Shown one piece after another: positions 23,272 through 36,200 of a stretch of DNA of 64,000 nt. Under the pieces are notes generated by a model. It was given only the letters and a program-made list of their open reading frames with translations, was not told the DNA's origin and searched no databases. The position numbers and the translations under genes are program-made. The DNA is taken from the NCBI GenBank assembly GCA_904063045.1, contig CAJFCJ010000003.1, positions 62,001-126,000 on the forward strand. Reading direction: 5' to 3'. Source of the stretch: Dimorphilus gyrociliatus. Taxonomy: Eukaryota > Annelida > Polychaeta > Dinophilidae. Position 1 is the first letter of the stretch, and each line of letters begins with the position of its first letter.

Positions 23272-25814
23272 AGACAGATTGGGAGAATTTCGACTGCGGT
23301 CAAGTGACAATATTTCGTATTACGTTTAGGGTTTCTATCTAAACGATTGCTCTAAAGAGAGATTAAAACAATGGATTTTACTTTCAAGTTCTCTACTATT
23401 ACCCTTTCAAATATCGATTGACCTTCTCATCGAGGCCGCTGCTTAAACGGATCATCGGCGCAGTGAATAAATAGACAGGGATCTTTGGGGGCGGGGGACT
23501 GTTTTTTTGTTGTTTGAAGCTTCGTCTCTAAACGCACAACACCAATAGCAACCGCAATAAGAATAACGATAATAATTAAAAGCCTTTTCCCAGATGGAAT
23601 CTCATCTTTTGAATGAAAATGTATGATTCATATTAACCGTACGATACAGCATAATCCCAGCCCTAACGTTGTGTCTATCCCTCTCAACGTCTCATAAGCG
23701 TTATTTTCAAAGACCAAGAACTACGTTTGGATTGATCAATCATTGTTTTCGTCGCTTCAGGCATATAAAAATTCTCGCGTTCTTTTCGCTCATTAAGCTG
23801 GTGGATGAATCTTTCAGAGTTATCATACGAATTAGAGACGGTGTAAATTTCTGCACTCTTAACAATAACAGATAGGCTCTTTTCGTTAGACATTATCCTA
23901 TTAATATTCATAACGTCTCTTAGTATTAAATAAAATAAAGAGAGATAGCAAGTAAGGAAGGGTAGAGCTAAAAATTGCGATTGGAGATTATCTATTTGTC
24001 GAGTAGAATTGAGAAAAAGGACAGATGAGATAATGAGAGAGAGAGAGAGAGAGAGAAAGAGGGAGAGAGAAAGAAAAAAAGAAAGAGATAAACATATTGA
24101 ATAGTTAACAATTAGAAGTTGATGAAGAGAAATTGAATTGTATTGAATTTGTATTCATTAAAAATGATATACAAGGTGACATCGAAGAAATAGTCTCTTT
24201 ATATCTGAGACAATGATTATATTGCTATAAAGCGTGTACTGTATTGATTATTGGTCAAGGTTGAGGTTTGTATTGAAGAAAAACGTAAACAAAAATATTC
24301 ATATTTTTTTATCATTATACAATATAATCTTTTTTCAATTTTTAATAATCTTCATTGACGTTGTACACTGCAAATTTGTAGAGCTTAATCTCTTGGACTT
24401 ACTAATAGCGTTGCTATCTATTTTTGCTTCGCTTTCAATTATTTCGCTATTCTTATCATAGTCATTGTTGTTGTATCGGAGAAAAACTTTTAGGCACGCT
24501 ATTACGAAAAGAGAGAAAGAGGGAGAGAGGGAGAGATTGGAGAGGGGGAATAGAAAGGTAGTGGAACTCATAAAAGAGATCATAATGGATTTTATTCCAG
24601 AGCCAATAAGTATTAAGACTATAATTGACACAAGAGGTGATACAATGAGGAGTTGAAAGAAGAAAATTGCTTATATTATTTCAGCACGATTAATCGATAT
24701 TTGTAATATATTAATGTTTGGCAGTTTGTTTATTGTTCAGGTTGAGAATATAAATAAAATCTGTTTATATTAAAAGTGAACAGGATAGAAAGTAGTTTAT
24801 ATTCCGACAGCAAAAATCAATTAAGAGAAAGAGAGAGAGGAAAGAGAGTGAACTCACAAGTCTGGCAAAGAGCGAACGAGAATCTTTTTTACACAAGTTT
24901 GCCTTTCTAGGCGTTTAAATAAATAGCTTGGAGCTAATAACGAAGCGAGGAAACTATTCAAATTTCGTAGAATGCTTAAAAATAACCAGGGAGAGAAACT
25001 TTTCTACAATTGCCAAACTATCTTTCCCTTTTCATTTCCCTTTCATTCTGTTATCACTTTCTTTTTATTATCAATATTGTTTGAAAAGATGATGATAAGT
25101 TGTTGCATTGATCAAAGCAATCGATTTCTCTTCTTTTCACTTTTCAAGAGCACGATCTGCAATGTGTCTTTAAAAGTTTCTCATTGATGTTGCCATTTTC
25201 TTTCAAGCAGGTGACTAACCGAATTGGAATTGACTTTTAAATAGGCTCTAAACAGGATAAGAGAAAATTGTTTTTGACATCAACTATGCGTAAAGATCAC
25301 ATTGATAATATTTATCCCTTTCCTGTAAACCTATGTCTGTTTTATAAATATTAATTAATAATGGAAAAATCCCCATTTCTAGGAAAAATACTACTAGTAA
25401 CTTGTTAGCATTAACAATATTATTTTCTAGGTAAGAAGAGAGTTGAAAAAGAGCGATTTTAATGTCCGACAACGCCTAGATTATGTTAGTTTGCTGAATA
25501 AAAATACAGTATAAGCTTTATTTGATAGGAAATTTTTGAAGAAACATTTTTTTCGGTTTTGTAATTTGATGTTAAAAATAAAGAGGATAAATTGAAGATG
25601 ATTGATTGACGTGTCGTTTTAAAATTGGTTAAACTTGCTTTATGAAATCCTCAGGAGAAGAGAGAGAAAATAAGATATGTAATTTTTTCTCTCTCATCTC
25701 TCCCCTGCTCTCCGCTTTGACTCTACTCTATTCAATTAATTATGAGTTTTCCAGAATTGACCAAATTAACACAACGTTGGAAGAGTGAGTGAGTGTGTGA
25801 GTGAGTGAGTGAGT

Positions 25815-25866
<52 letters not shown>

Positions 25867-26730
25867 GGAAGAGAAGCAAGGTTGAAAGGTCAGAAGGAGA
25901 GAAAGGTCAGAATGGAGAGGCAGAGGAGGGAAAAGAGACAACACTAAAATTTCGATCGAGGAAGAGAAAAGACAAAAGGGTTAGAGAATATAGAAATTTT
26001 TGATTCCAGTAAAGAGGATTAATATAAAGGATTTATTAATATTTTCTGCGAATTAATTAAAAAGAAGAGAGAAAAAAAAAGGATAGAATTTTTTTCTCCT
26101 CCATTTTTCGTATTAAATTCGATTGTTTTGGTCTTGAAAAATGTATTTTCTTCTATTAAAACTGTACTAATATTTTATAGAAAGAAACATTTCAATGCCA
26201 TTTTCATCTTGGTTGTTTAAATATTTTGCTATAAACTATTTACATATTAATTAATTAATATGGATAATACATTTGATGGCGATTTAAGAAGAATGAACAT
26301 TTTATATTGAACATATTTCATTCTGCGTGCATCGTTTATTATATCAAAAGAATGCAGGAATAGTGTTGACAAAAATGTATCGACCCAGTGTCAACATTTT
26401 CTAGCATACTAAAATGAATATATGTCGAAATGTATATATACAAATATATATACATTCATATATACTGTATATATATTTATATTAGGTTGTAGTTTTAAAT
26501 ATATTCATTTATATATACTTAGATATATATATATAAATGTTATATTTATATTTATACACACACACTTGATCATTATTGACGACAAAGACCTTAAAAAGGA
26601 AAAGAGGGGCAGCTCTGTGGTATTATTTTTTTTACATTTTTATACTTTTTTTCTTTTCAAGTTGAAAATCTGGAATGAAAAACAGAAAACACAAAAATTA
26701 ACTATTAATTAAGTTCCTTTAAAAGAGAGA

Positions 26731-26772
<42 letters not shown>

Positions 26773-27033
26773 ATGGCAATATTACTAACCGATTGTCCCA
26801 CGTTTAATCATCCTTGTTACTTCTCTTGGTTATATCCCCTGTAATACATGAATAAATAAATATTTACACTGTATAATGTATACTGTATATATTGCATATA
26901 GGTATAGATATTAGTAATAGTTGGTGAGATTCTCTTCAAGTATACCTATTATTTTTATTGACAATATAAAACACTTCCAGTTAGAAAATTGTTACAAAAT
27001 TCTTTGAAAAAGAACGAAGGAGATAGATTGATA

Positions 27034-27080
<47 letters not shown>

Positions 27081-28008
27081 GAGTTAGAATAGGTAAGTGA
27101 CACGTAAAAGATGAAAAGAGAGAGATAGAATGAGACGTTTTTGATATGTCCTTCAACAAACGTAGATAGACAGAGTATTGTACAATGTATACAACTGCAA
27201 CGATATAAATACGATATGAGGAAAATAGAGAGAGGAATACAAAACAAATATATCACGTATACAGTTTACTAAACACCATACTTCATATTTAAAGTACAAG
27301 GGATTTAGGATGTTTTTTTATCAATCGGTAGAATAGGATAAATAGGAAGGAAGAGAAAGAGAGAAACACCGTAAGGAAAAGATTTAATAAAGGAAAATAA
27401 TAGACATTTATAAGGTGTATATGAGAGGAAGACTAAACGTATATAAGGGTCATTTTTGTGGAGATATAACACTACTGTAACTCACCGCGAGCGCATTAAT
27501 TCTGAGAAATTATACATATATGTAAAAACAAAAAATATACATTTCTGCTCAAATAAAGCGCAGTTTGTCATTAAAAAATAAGAAAGCTGGTTTCGTTTGT
27601 TTGAAATTTGATTAAAGCAACAGTAGATGCAGAGAAAGTATTTTGCTTTGGAGAATTTTAAAAGCGAGATATAGGCCTATTTTACAGTTCATAAAAGTAA
27701 TTGGGTAATAATGAAGCAGAAATTGCTAAACATTTGTGAACTTGAGTACCAGAGGGCAAATTTAGTGCAATTTTTTACGCTGATTAAGTGCAGTCTTTAA
27801 TGTGAAAAGTGTAATGAAAGCATCCATCTAATCACTGAGATTAACTAGGAAAAAACAAAAAACTCTTCTAATATTATACAACTCTTCCTCCAAATGAATT
27901 CATCAATTGCAGTTAAGAGATCAATGCATGGAGATTAGTTGCCGCTTAAAAAAGAGTCTTTACTGACAGACTTTGTGAATATCAGATAGAGACGGAAAAG
28001 CGAAGAGT

Positions 28009-28045
<37 letters not shown>

Positions 28046-28205
28046 GCGTAAAAAGAGGAAGCGGAAGAGAGAGAGAGAAAAGAGAAAGATACTTTTTAAA
28101 TCGTCTTTCAAAAAGAGCGTTAGGGAAAGGAAATATTTCTTTGTTTGGTGCTAATTAGTCAAGAAGAGGAAATGGCAAAAGTTGCATAAATACCATTAAA
28201 CTAAA
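20843..28205. other. Long region without recognisable genes
   Basis: About 7.4 kb with no open frame that carries a domain, signal peptide or plausible exon chain. It should include the promoter of ABCC paralogue B. Purine-rich GA tracts lie near 21620-21641, 22197-22230, 23230-23268, 24030-24080, 25783-25867, 26723-26768 and 27038-27073, and TA-rich palindromic patches near 26400-26560 and 26860-26900. A stretch at 22640-22760 is locally GC-richer but shows no coding pattern. Non-coding RNA or enhancers cannot be excluded by eye. Confidence 0.5.
25783..25867. repeat. GTGA then GA simple repeat
   Basis: GTGA units run directly into about 22 GA dinucleotides. Open frames made only of Arg/Glu or Ser/Leu repeats here are artefacts. 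Confidence 0.9.
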
Positions 28206-31200
28206 CTACTTACGTTCGTATTTTAAACGATGCTGCCACAAAGATGGACTATTAGTTCTATCAATTGGTTGCCTCTTTTTGAAACCTGCAAATGCATTTG
28301 CACCAATCGAATCGAAAGATTTCTTTTTCATTCCTCCGAAAGCCGAAGATCCAATAGCGTCAAACGATCTCTTTAATCCACCGAACGCAGACGATCCAAT
28401 GGAATCGAATGGTCTCTTTCGTAGAGCGCCAAAAGAGGAACTTCCTCCAATAGAATCGAATGATCTCTTAAAACCACTGAAAGCCGAATTTCTTCCAATG
28501 GAATCGAAATTTCTCTTTTTTAATCCTCCAAAAGCGGAGGTTCCAATCGAATCAAAAGTTCTCTTCTTAAGTCCTCCAAACGCCGAGGTTCCAATCGAAT
28601 CGAAAGTTCTCTTCTTAAGTCCTCCAAAGGCTGAGGTTCCTATCGAATCGAAAGTTCTTTTCTTTAGCCCTCCAAAAGCGGACGTTCCTATCGAATCAAA
28701 AGACTTTTTGTCTATATCATTGGATCCAACATAGTTTTCTCGCAATTCGTCCAAGTTCTTCTGTTTAAATAATTAACATAAAACAATGGAATAATTTCTA
28801 ACGCGATTGACTGATTGACTGATTAAATGATTGATTGATTATTTATTTACTTATCTGTATCAACAGATAAAATAGTAAGTAAGCTAGTTGTGTAGTTTTC
28901 TGTTCAATCAATCAATCAATCGAATAGTAAATTAATTACTCAAATGGATTATTTAAATGATTTAAAGAGAGAAAAGGGTTACATTTGTTTGTGTAACAAA
29001 TTTATATAATCTTATGAAAGAATAAAGATAGAAGGGGAGAGGAAGGGGACGGAAGGAAAGAGGGAGAGAGAGGTTTTCTCTCCGCGTAAAACCAAATCAA
29101 ACAATAACAGCGGGGGACAATCTGGGCTTTAAGTTGGTTGTATCATTAAATTTCCTGCCAAAATTATTGGCGTTAGATGAAAAAGTAGAAAACTGTTACA
29201 GATTCAATAATTAAGGCCGTTTTTATTTACAGAAGAGAGAGAGAGAGGGAGGGGAGAAGAGGAGGGGGGAGAGGGATGGAAAAGAAAAAGTAACAAAAAG
29301 TTAACAATTAACTTGAATACTTAATTAATTAAGCATATAAAAAAACCTATTGAATAAGTAAACCCTGACATTTACGACTTTGTTTTGCAAACTCTCTATT
29401 TATATAGTTTGAATAAAAATAGAAAAATAGCGAATTTTTAATGAGAAAATTATGGGAAAATATAATTTTTTCTGCGAATATTTAAACAACAAAAAAAAAA
29501 TGATGGAAAACTTTCATTAAATATCTAATTAAAAAAATTAAAACGTTACAATAAATGATAATCAATACCGATATCAGAATGAATAGCTTAAATCGTCCCT
29601 CTTCCGCCTACTACCAATTTCCTCCCTCACTTATTCCCTCCCACCGCCCAGCTTTCGTTGCTCTTTTAAAAGTAGATTTATTTGTTTGAGTACTCTTATT
29701 CTTGATATAACGTAGAATAGATTAAACTAAACGTTATAGAAAGGGAGCAGTTTCAACCGGAGATTAATCCTAGATGAAATGAAAATACTATGCACTAAAA
29801 CTAAAATTAAAAGTAGGAGAGAGAGAGAGAGGGCCGGGAGGTGGAGGAGGGTGGAGAGAGAGAAAGAGAAATAAAAGGAATAGATTACTAGTTTTGAACG
29901 TTAGCGAGAATAATGCGAAACCGTAGGAAATTATGAAGAGATGATTGAAATAATAGAATGAATGAATGAATGAATGAGGGGCTATTATTCAACGGAGCAT
30001 GTCTGAAATTACACGATTCATGCATTTAGCAATCAGAAATGTTTGTGTCTATTTTTATCAAGAAAATCGCACTGGGAAATTGGTCAACGTCAGAACAAAG
30101 TGTCCGAATGAGAATTCAATTGAAAATGCTATTTCTGGTGGAATCGCTATCGTTTGCTTAATTAATTGAGAAACGAGTTACGAATTTCTAATGAACAAAA
30201 ACAGTGGGAAACTTTCATAAAAACATATTCCACAAATCTTTTCCTTTTCCTTCTTCATCTTTTAATTGAGCGTAATTTAAAATTGTATGCAATCATTCAT
30301 TCATTCGTTCGTTCATTCATTTGCTTATTCATTTGTTGTAGTATACATTTCTCTTCCCTCATTCATTCATTCATTCATTCATTCATTTAATCATACTATC
30401 TTTCTATTCTTTCTACCTTCTTACTTTGAGGCTATCGAGTTTTATTTAGCCTGAGAGTAAATCTACATCTTTCAACGATTTTTCGTATTCTATAAACTAG
30501 ACGGTTGTTCGACGTCGCACGGTGTTCGATAAATGTATATTTATACCTAAAAAAGCGCCTTCGATAAATATTATTTGCAGTTTGGTGGTTGCCGAGTTAT
30601 ATAAGTGGAAATATATAGATTTTTCTCTTTCCCTTCCTCCTCCTCTTTTATCGGCGCTAAATGCCTAATAGTCAACAGAATCTATTTCTCTAAACATCTC
30701 TTTCGATCACTTTCTTTCCTCCTGTCTCCCTTTATTCTTTGCTTTTTCAATTAAGCAAATAGAGAAAACAATTATAATCTTTGATTTTTATGATCTGTTC
30801 TATTGATTTCATTCCTTACTCCTTTCTTTTTCCTCTTCCTGCTCCTGATTCTGCTCCTGCTCCTCCTCTATTTCCTATCTCACTTGCTTTTCCATTTCGT
30901 TTGCTAACGACTTGTTTTATATCATTTCTATACTTTTTCCAGTACTAATTCATTGATAATAAAAGACTTATATAGCTCAATTTTCCTTTTTATCTTTTAA
31001 CTGTCGTTAAACATGACAGAACGAAAGAGGAAAATATGTTTAAATGACTTTTATATGCATGATTTTTTTTTATTTCTCTCTCTCTCTCTTTCCTTCTCTG
31101 TGTCTCTCTTTGGAGCATCTCTTTCTCTATCCTTTTCACTCTTTTACTCGGTCTCGTTTCTTTTTGTTAATTAATTATAATCTTTCATAGACAGCTGCGT

Positions 31201-32701
31201 AGTTTCCTCTCTTTCTTCATCTTTGCCTTTTCTCTCTTTTTTTTCAAATTAACATTTTTCCAACTCTTCTCCGCAGGATTAAAAGGGTATTTTCTTTCTT
31301 TTATACTTTCTTATGGTCGTATAATTTATGACGTAAATACATAAACAGATTGATTGATAGAGAGATAGACAGATAGATAGATAGATGATAGTCAGATTTA
31401 GTATTGTCCCAGTGGATATTTATGATTTCTTTTCCGTCTTTTTTATGTTTTTTATGTTTTTTCGTCCAAGTTTTTGAGAGTACGGAAAGCGTTAAATAGC
31501 TCTATGATCTTCTTTTATTGTTTTGGAAATATTTGAAAGGGAAGGCGAAGAGGAAAAAGGATTATATTAAATTATTTAAGGGCGACAGATATACGCAATC
31601 GTTGATACAGAGACGGAGAGGAAGAGAAAAAACAATACAACTCTATTGAACGCTTTTTAGTCTTATACTAAAGAAGAGATTTTCTAGTAAAATGTCTATG
31701 TCTGTTTGTCAGTGAATATTCAAGAAATGATAGCAAACACAAGAAGCGTCTATTCGATTAAAAGTGTTTCTTTTAGATTGTTTTCCTTCTCCAAGAAAGA
31801 ATAGAATGTAAATAAATTATTTATTTAAATAGTGAAAGATAATTTATTTATATATTGGATCCTTTCAATGTTGACAAATAATTTTACTTTTCTGATGTTT
31901 GTTTGCCTAAATACTTTTTCTAGTTTACTCCGTAAGGAATCTCTTTTCTAGCTCGTACCTACTCAGACAGTTGCGTCGTTTTGTCAGGAAGGCAAGTCGG
32001 AAGAGAGGCGGGAGGTGGGAGTAGAGAAAAGTAAGGGGTCGGCTGCATAAGGGGTAAAAGATATGCAGGGTAGCGAATGGCAATAAAACAAGAAGATTCG
32101 CACATGAATGGTAAGAGGTAGAGAAAACTTTTCTTTTACCTGTCGGGTGTGCTTTTTGCACCCAACACCCTCTATCATCGGCATTATTCTCCCGCCCCCT
32201 TTCTCAAGGACGAAGATTTTAACTATAAAGAAGCAATTAACTCGTCGAGGGCCTTATTATCACCCAACTTCCAGTGTTATATATCTTTTTTGAGCCACCA
32301 ATAGAATGGCTCGGGGAAACTAAGAGCTTTGCGCAATCAACTCGTATGAATAGGGGTTAATCGGTGTGGATTCGATATAATTCAATACAATCAAAAAGAA
32401 AAGGGCATCGTGTTCCTATTATAGTTGTCGTATGTATTATATAACGAAAGACAATACTCATATTGTAAAGCGATTTACTATCTTTTTATCTATTCACTCT
32501 CCAACTGCCGCTTTTTTTCTATTGCTAACAGATTAATGGCTGGATAATGAAGACGGGATAAAAAAGACAGGGTGAACGAGTCTCATTCCCAAGACCGAAA
32601 CTCCGAATAGCAACGATTCGGACAACTTTTCCGAAACGAAAGAGCGGAAGGAAAGAGTAGGTAGAGGAGGATATGAGTATATATTAAAAAAAACACATAC
32701 A

Positions 32702-32738
<37 letters not shown>

Positions 32739-33263
32739 GTGTAAGCTTAAGCGTCTCTAAACTAAAAAATTAGAAAGCGTTTCTATGTTGTATAGAATAA
32801 TAAATGAATGATTTTGGCAAAAATAAGAACTAAGGCCGCTATCTTTGTGATTGTTATCTGTTCAGTCTATGCTTAGATGTTGCTTTGAAAGATTGAAAAA
32901 ACAACTTTCAATGCAAAAAGATACGAAAAGTTTGTCCTCGTTTTTGCTGTAATCTGTCTCTTTCTGGGTGTTTTTATAAAAGTATTGAAATAAAAAATTG
33001 CTTTGACATTTTAGCGACTGTTCTAATAAAAAAGACAAGAAGAGGAAGAGAGAGTGAGAGAGCGGGCGGGAGGGGAGAGAAGGGAAAAGAGGGACAAAGA
33101 AAGAAATAATAAACTATTGATAATGAAATATGAGAAATAAGAAAATAACACTGTTAACGTGGAACAAAGTTATAACTATCAATTGCACAATACTAACCTT
33201 GTTCTTTTCTAAACTTGCTGCGGAGACGCTAAGTAAGCAGATAAACAGCGCCAGGCGTCTCAT
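28206..33263 (-). CDS. Pedal peptide/orcokinin-type neuropeptide precursor, nine FDSIG-like repeats
   Basis: Two exons on the minus strand. Exon 1 (33198-33263) encodes a signal peptide, MRRLALFICLLSVSAAS, followed by LEKNK. A 4.4-kb phase-0 intron with a GTTAGT donor follows. Exon 2 (28206-28760) continues KNLDELRENY and then nine 16-codon units, each a peptide of the form xFDSIGxxxFxGL/F bounded by KR, KKR, RKR or KKK sites, ending in an unrelated Arg/Lys-rich tail. The total is 206 residues. No Gly precedes the cleavage sites, so mature peptides should carry a free C-terminus, as in pedal peptides and orcokinins. One unit has FDAIG. Secreted peptide signals in neurons or gland cells are the expected role. 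The last codons include AC|GTAAGT, a strong donor, so a further C-terminal exon is possible. Family assignment is from the FDxIG...F pattern. Confidence 0.9.
28272..28703 (-). repeat. Nine tandem 48-base coding units of the neuropeptide precursor
   Basis: 432 bases = nine units of 16 codons. Units 1-4 are nearly identical peptides (Ser/Thr-FDSIGTSAFGGL). Units 5-9 diverge (Asn, Ser, Pro, Ser, Ser at position 1) and alternate Leu, Phe or Met at the C-terminus. This pattern suggests recent expansion at the 5' side of the array. Confidence 0.92.
28761..33197 (-). other. Intron of the neuropeptide gene
   Basis: A 4437-base intron, far longer than the 60-200-base introns of most genes here. It contains GA runs (29233-29275, 29815-29870), ATTC runs near 30290-30390, a CA run at 32703-32735 and a GATA run near 31350-31386. 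No internal gene is apparent; the short frames at 31925-32293 look spurious. Confidence 0.75.
32703..32735. repeat. CA dinucleotide repeat
   Basis: About 16 CA units within the neuropeptide intron. Confidence 0.9.
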
Positions 33264-36200
33264 TCTCGGTGTGTTGCAGTCGAATGCGGTCGGTTAGAAA
33301 GTTTAGAGAGTATTTGTAGGGGAAAATCGAGTCGTGCAAATGATATGCGCATTTGATTATGAAAATGGCGTAGGCGATTGGAAAATATTATGATCATTAA
33401 AATAGTAGTTTTGTTTCTTTGGGGTGGCTTTCTTCCGCCTTTCCAACCCGATTCGATAGATAAGATGAATAGCTTAAGGAGCAATTTCATTCGTTGAATC
33501 GGTTAAATCCCATTTGATACGGCTATATTTATTCTGCTACTTTCTTCTTTATTTCGCTCTTCCTCCCTCTCTCCCCGTCCCTCCGCCACTGCGTTTAGTT
33601 TATGGAAAAGAGGGGAGAATGACTATTACATAATACAAAATACTTTACTTGCCTAGATGAACCTCTGACGTATAAGTTCTCTTGAATATTTATAAGAGAA
33701 TTGAATAATTGAATGAAAACAACAATCAGTTAAGTGTCTATGACGCAGAGGACAGACATAGAGAAATACATGGAATTATACAGTATACTGTACGCATACA
33801 TCAAAAGCATCCGCAAATAGTAATACAAAAAGCCGTTAATGAGAGATTTAATTGTAAACGTCGATTTAAAACTCGGTTCAACTGGAGAGAAATGAGAAGG
33901 TGAAAACAGATTAAAGGATAAACGGTTGTGGAAGAAGAATGACAGGGTTAGGGTATTAAATATCGAATTTATGAAAAGTTCTATATTCATATTTACATAC
34001 AAATTTCGTCTATTGACGCGAAAAGATGGAAAGAGATGGAACTCTGGCCGTTCCTTCCATTATTCGTTTACGTTTTCCCTTAGGCAGTACGACGGGGACG
34101 GGAAACAAGAAACGGGAAGTAGAAGGAGGAGACGATTTAAGTAAGCGTCGATTGTTAATTGAAAAATTTCGTTTCTTTCTCCGTTTCTTAAAAGTAATTT
34201 AGGTCGTGAAAACAAGGCTAGACGTTACGGCTAGACGCTTCTTTGAAATGCATTAATAAATTCAACGCAATCGTTTGAGAACTTGAATAAATCAACCGTT
34301 TAACAGAGCATATCATTGCCTTATAACAGTTCCATAAAAACAAATTAGACAGATTTTCTTCAAAGACAAATAAATACCTCTCACGAAGAGCTTTATAACA
34401 GGAAGTTCCGGAACGGAAATTTGTAATTTTTTCAGATAAATACTCAATCCTGCCATTCTCTATTATTCCAACAACAAACTAGATTCCATTTATGACATCC
34501 ATCAAAAATAAATGTATATATTTACATAATAAATCTTGTCGCTAAACGATTATTAGTAATAAATAAATAGAAATTAAATTTTTCCTATGATTTATTAAAA
34601 TAATACGAGAGATAATATCATTCTCCTCCCTTCTCGCGTTCTCTTTGAAAGTTGCAGTTGTTGGAGGAGGAACGAGATGGATTGAGGGAAAGGGTTTAAA
34701 TTAATCGTGGCTCTGTTGCTCATCTCTCCTCCACTTCCTCCTCCCGCTCCGTTTGCTATTTTAACCTCTCAACAAAACTATCCTATGACAGACCAATAGA
34801 TTTAGATAAGACGAATTTCTTGACAAACAAGATGGAATTTATTTAATAGCTTATCAAGTCCACCAGATAATACAGACAAATGATTTAATCCCATTCGATT
34901 TATTATTTTAACCTTTATCATTCATCAAAACGCATTAACTAATTGCTACATTTAATAAATACATATTGTAAAGAACATTTTTTCACTCGATCGTCTTTCC
35001 ATTTCCATACTTTCTCTCTCTCTCTCTTTACTAAATAGGCAAGTCGATATTTATTTGTCGGTTCAATCAACTTATAAAGCAGCAAACAAACGTAAAGTTG
35101 CGAACAAATTACATAATTTCCTTTTCCTGGAAGAGCAGTGTAGTCATTATAATTATACTACACTACCACAACAACCACTACCACTACTACTACTTCTGCT
35201 GCTACTCCCAATAGTAGTAATGGTAGTGGTTATAATGAAACAGCGCTTGAATTCTTTAGTTTCTGAAATCGTATATGGGCAAATGTTGCATATTCTCCTC
35301 ATCTTTTCCTTTCCTTTCTTGCCACTTCCTCGTATTTTTTTTAAATAGAGAAAAGAGTATATTTACACAATTTTATCCAATTATCACTATGACAATAAGA
35401 ATAATTAAGAAGATAGAGGAAATTCAATAAAGTGGGAGAGAGAGAGAGAGAAAGAGAGAGAGTGAGAGCATGAGAACAGAAAGAGGAGAAGGGCAAAGAA
35501 AGATAGAGAGAATATCAGTCGTTAGTACTCTGCTTTTTTGTATTGCAAGCGCACTTGCAAGAATTATCTTTATTCCACTACATTTTGTCTAAATAAAGAA
35601 ATATTGAGTGTATCGAGTTGATTAAGCAATAAAAAGCTTTCTTAATTGACTAACCAAACCCTTAAGGAGATATTTCTATTTATTCTATATTCTATATTTT
35701 TCATAAAGAACGCTAAAATAACACTTTCATAATGATTATGCTACGGGAGAGAGAGACGAGGGAGGAGAGGCGAGAGGAAAAGTAAGGGATTAAGGAGAGG
35801 AGAAAAACAAGGGAAAGGAAAAGTGTAAATACTTTTTGAAAACCACAAAAAAAACCTTTTTTATTAGTATAATCAACTAAAGTAGACTATTTTTGGTATA
35901 TTAATCAAACATTTATAGCTTTATCAACGTTTCGATGGATTTATAGACGGAAAGATCGATAGATGGATGGAGGGAGGGAACAACAAGGCTGCGTTAGGGT
36001 AGTGTGGGTAGAATTTAATTCTGCGAATAACCTGGGGGGAAAATGATATTGTCAATGACAGATAAAAATAAACGATGAACCGTTTGACACAGTAGGATTA
36101 CTGATTCGTGATTCTAACATGTACAGTATATATCATGTACAAGATATAACATTTACACGTTAGATAGTTTAAGAATGAGTACAAGAGAGGTTTTCAAGTG

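Noticed and set aside
28279-28734. 151-residue open frame on the plus strand
   Set aside because: It is the exact antisense of the neuropeptide repeat exon; its repeats simply mirror the coding units.
31925-32293. Overlapping open frames in the neuropeptide intron
   Set aside because: Three mutually overlapping frames on both strands, none with homology features.
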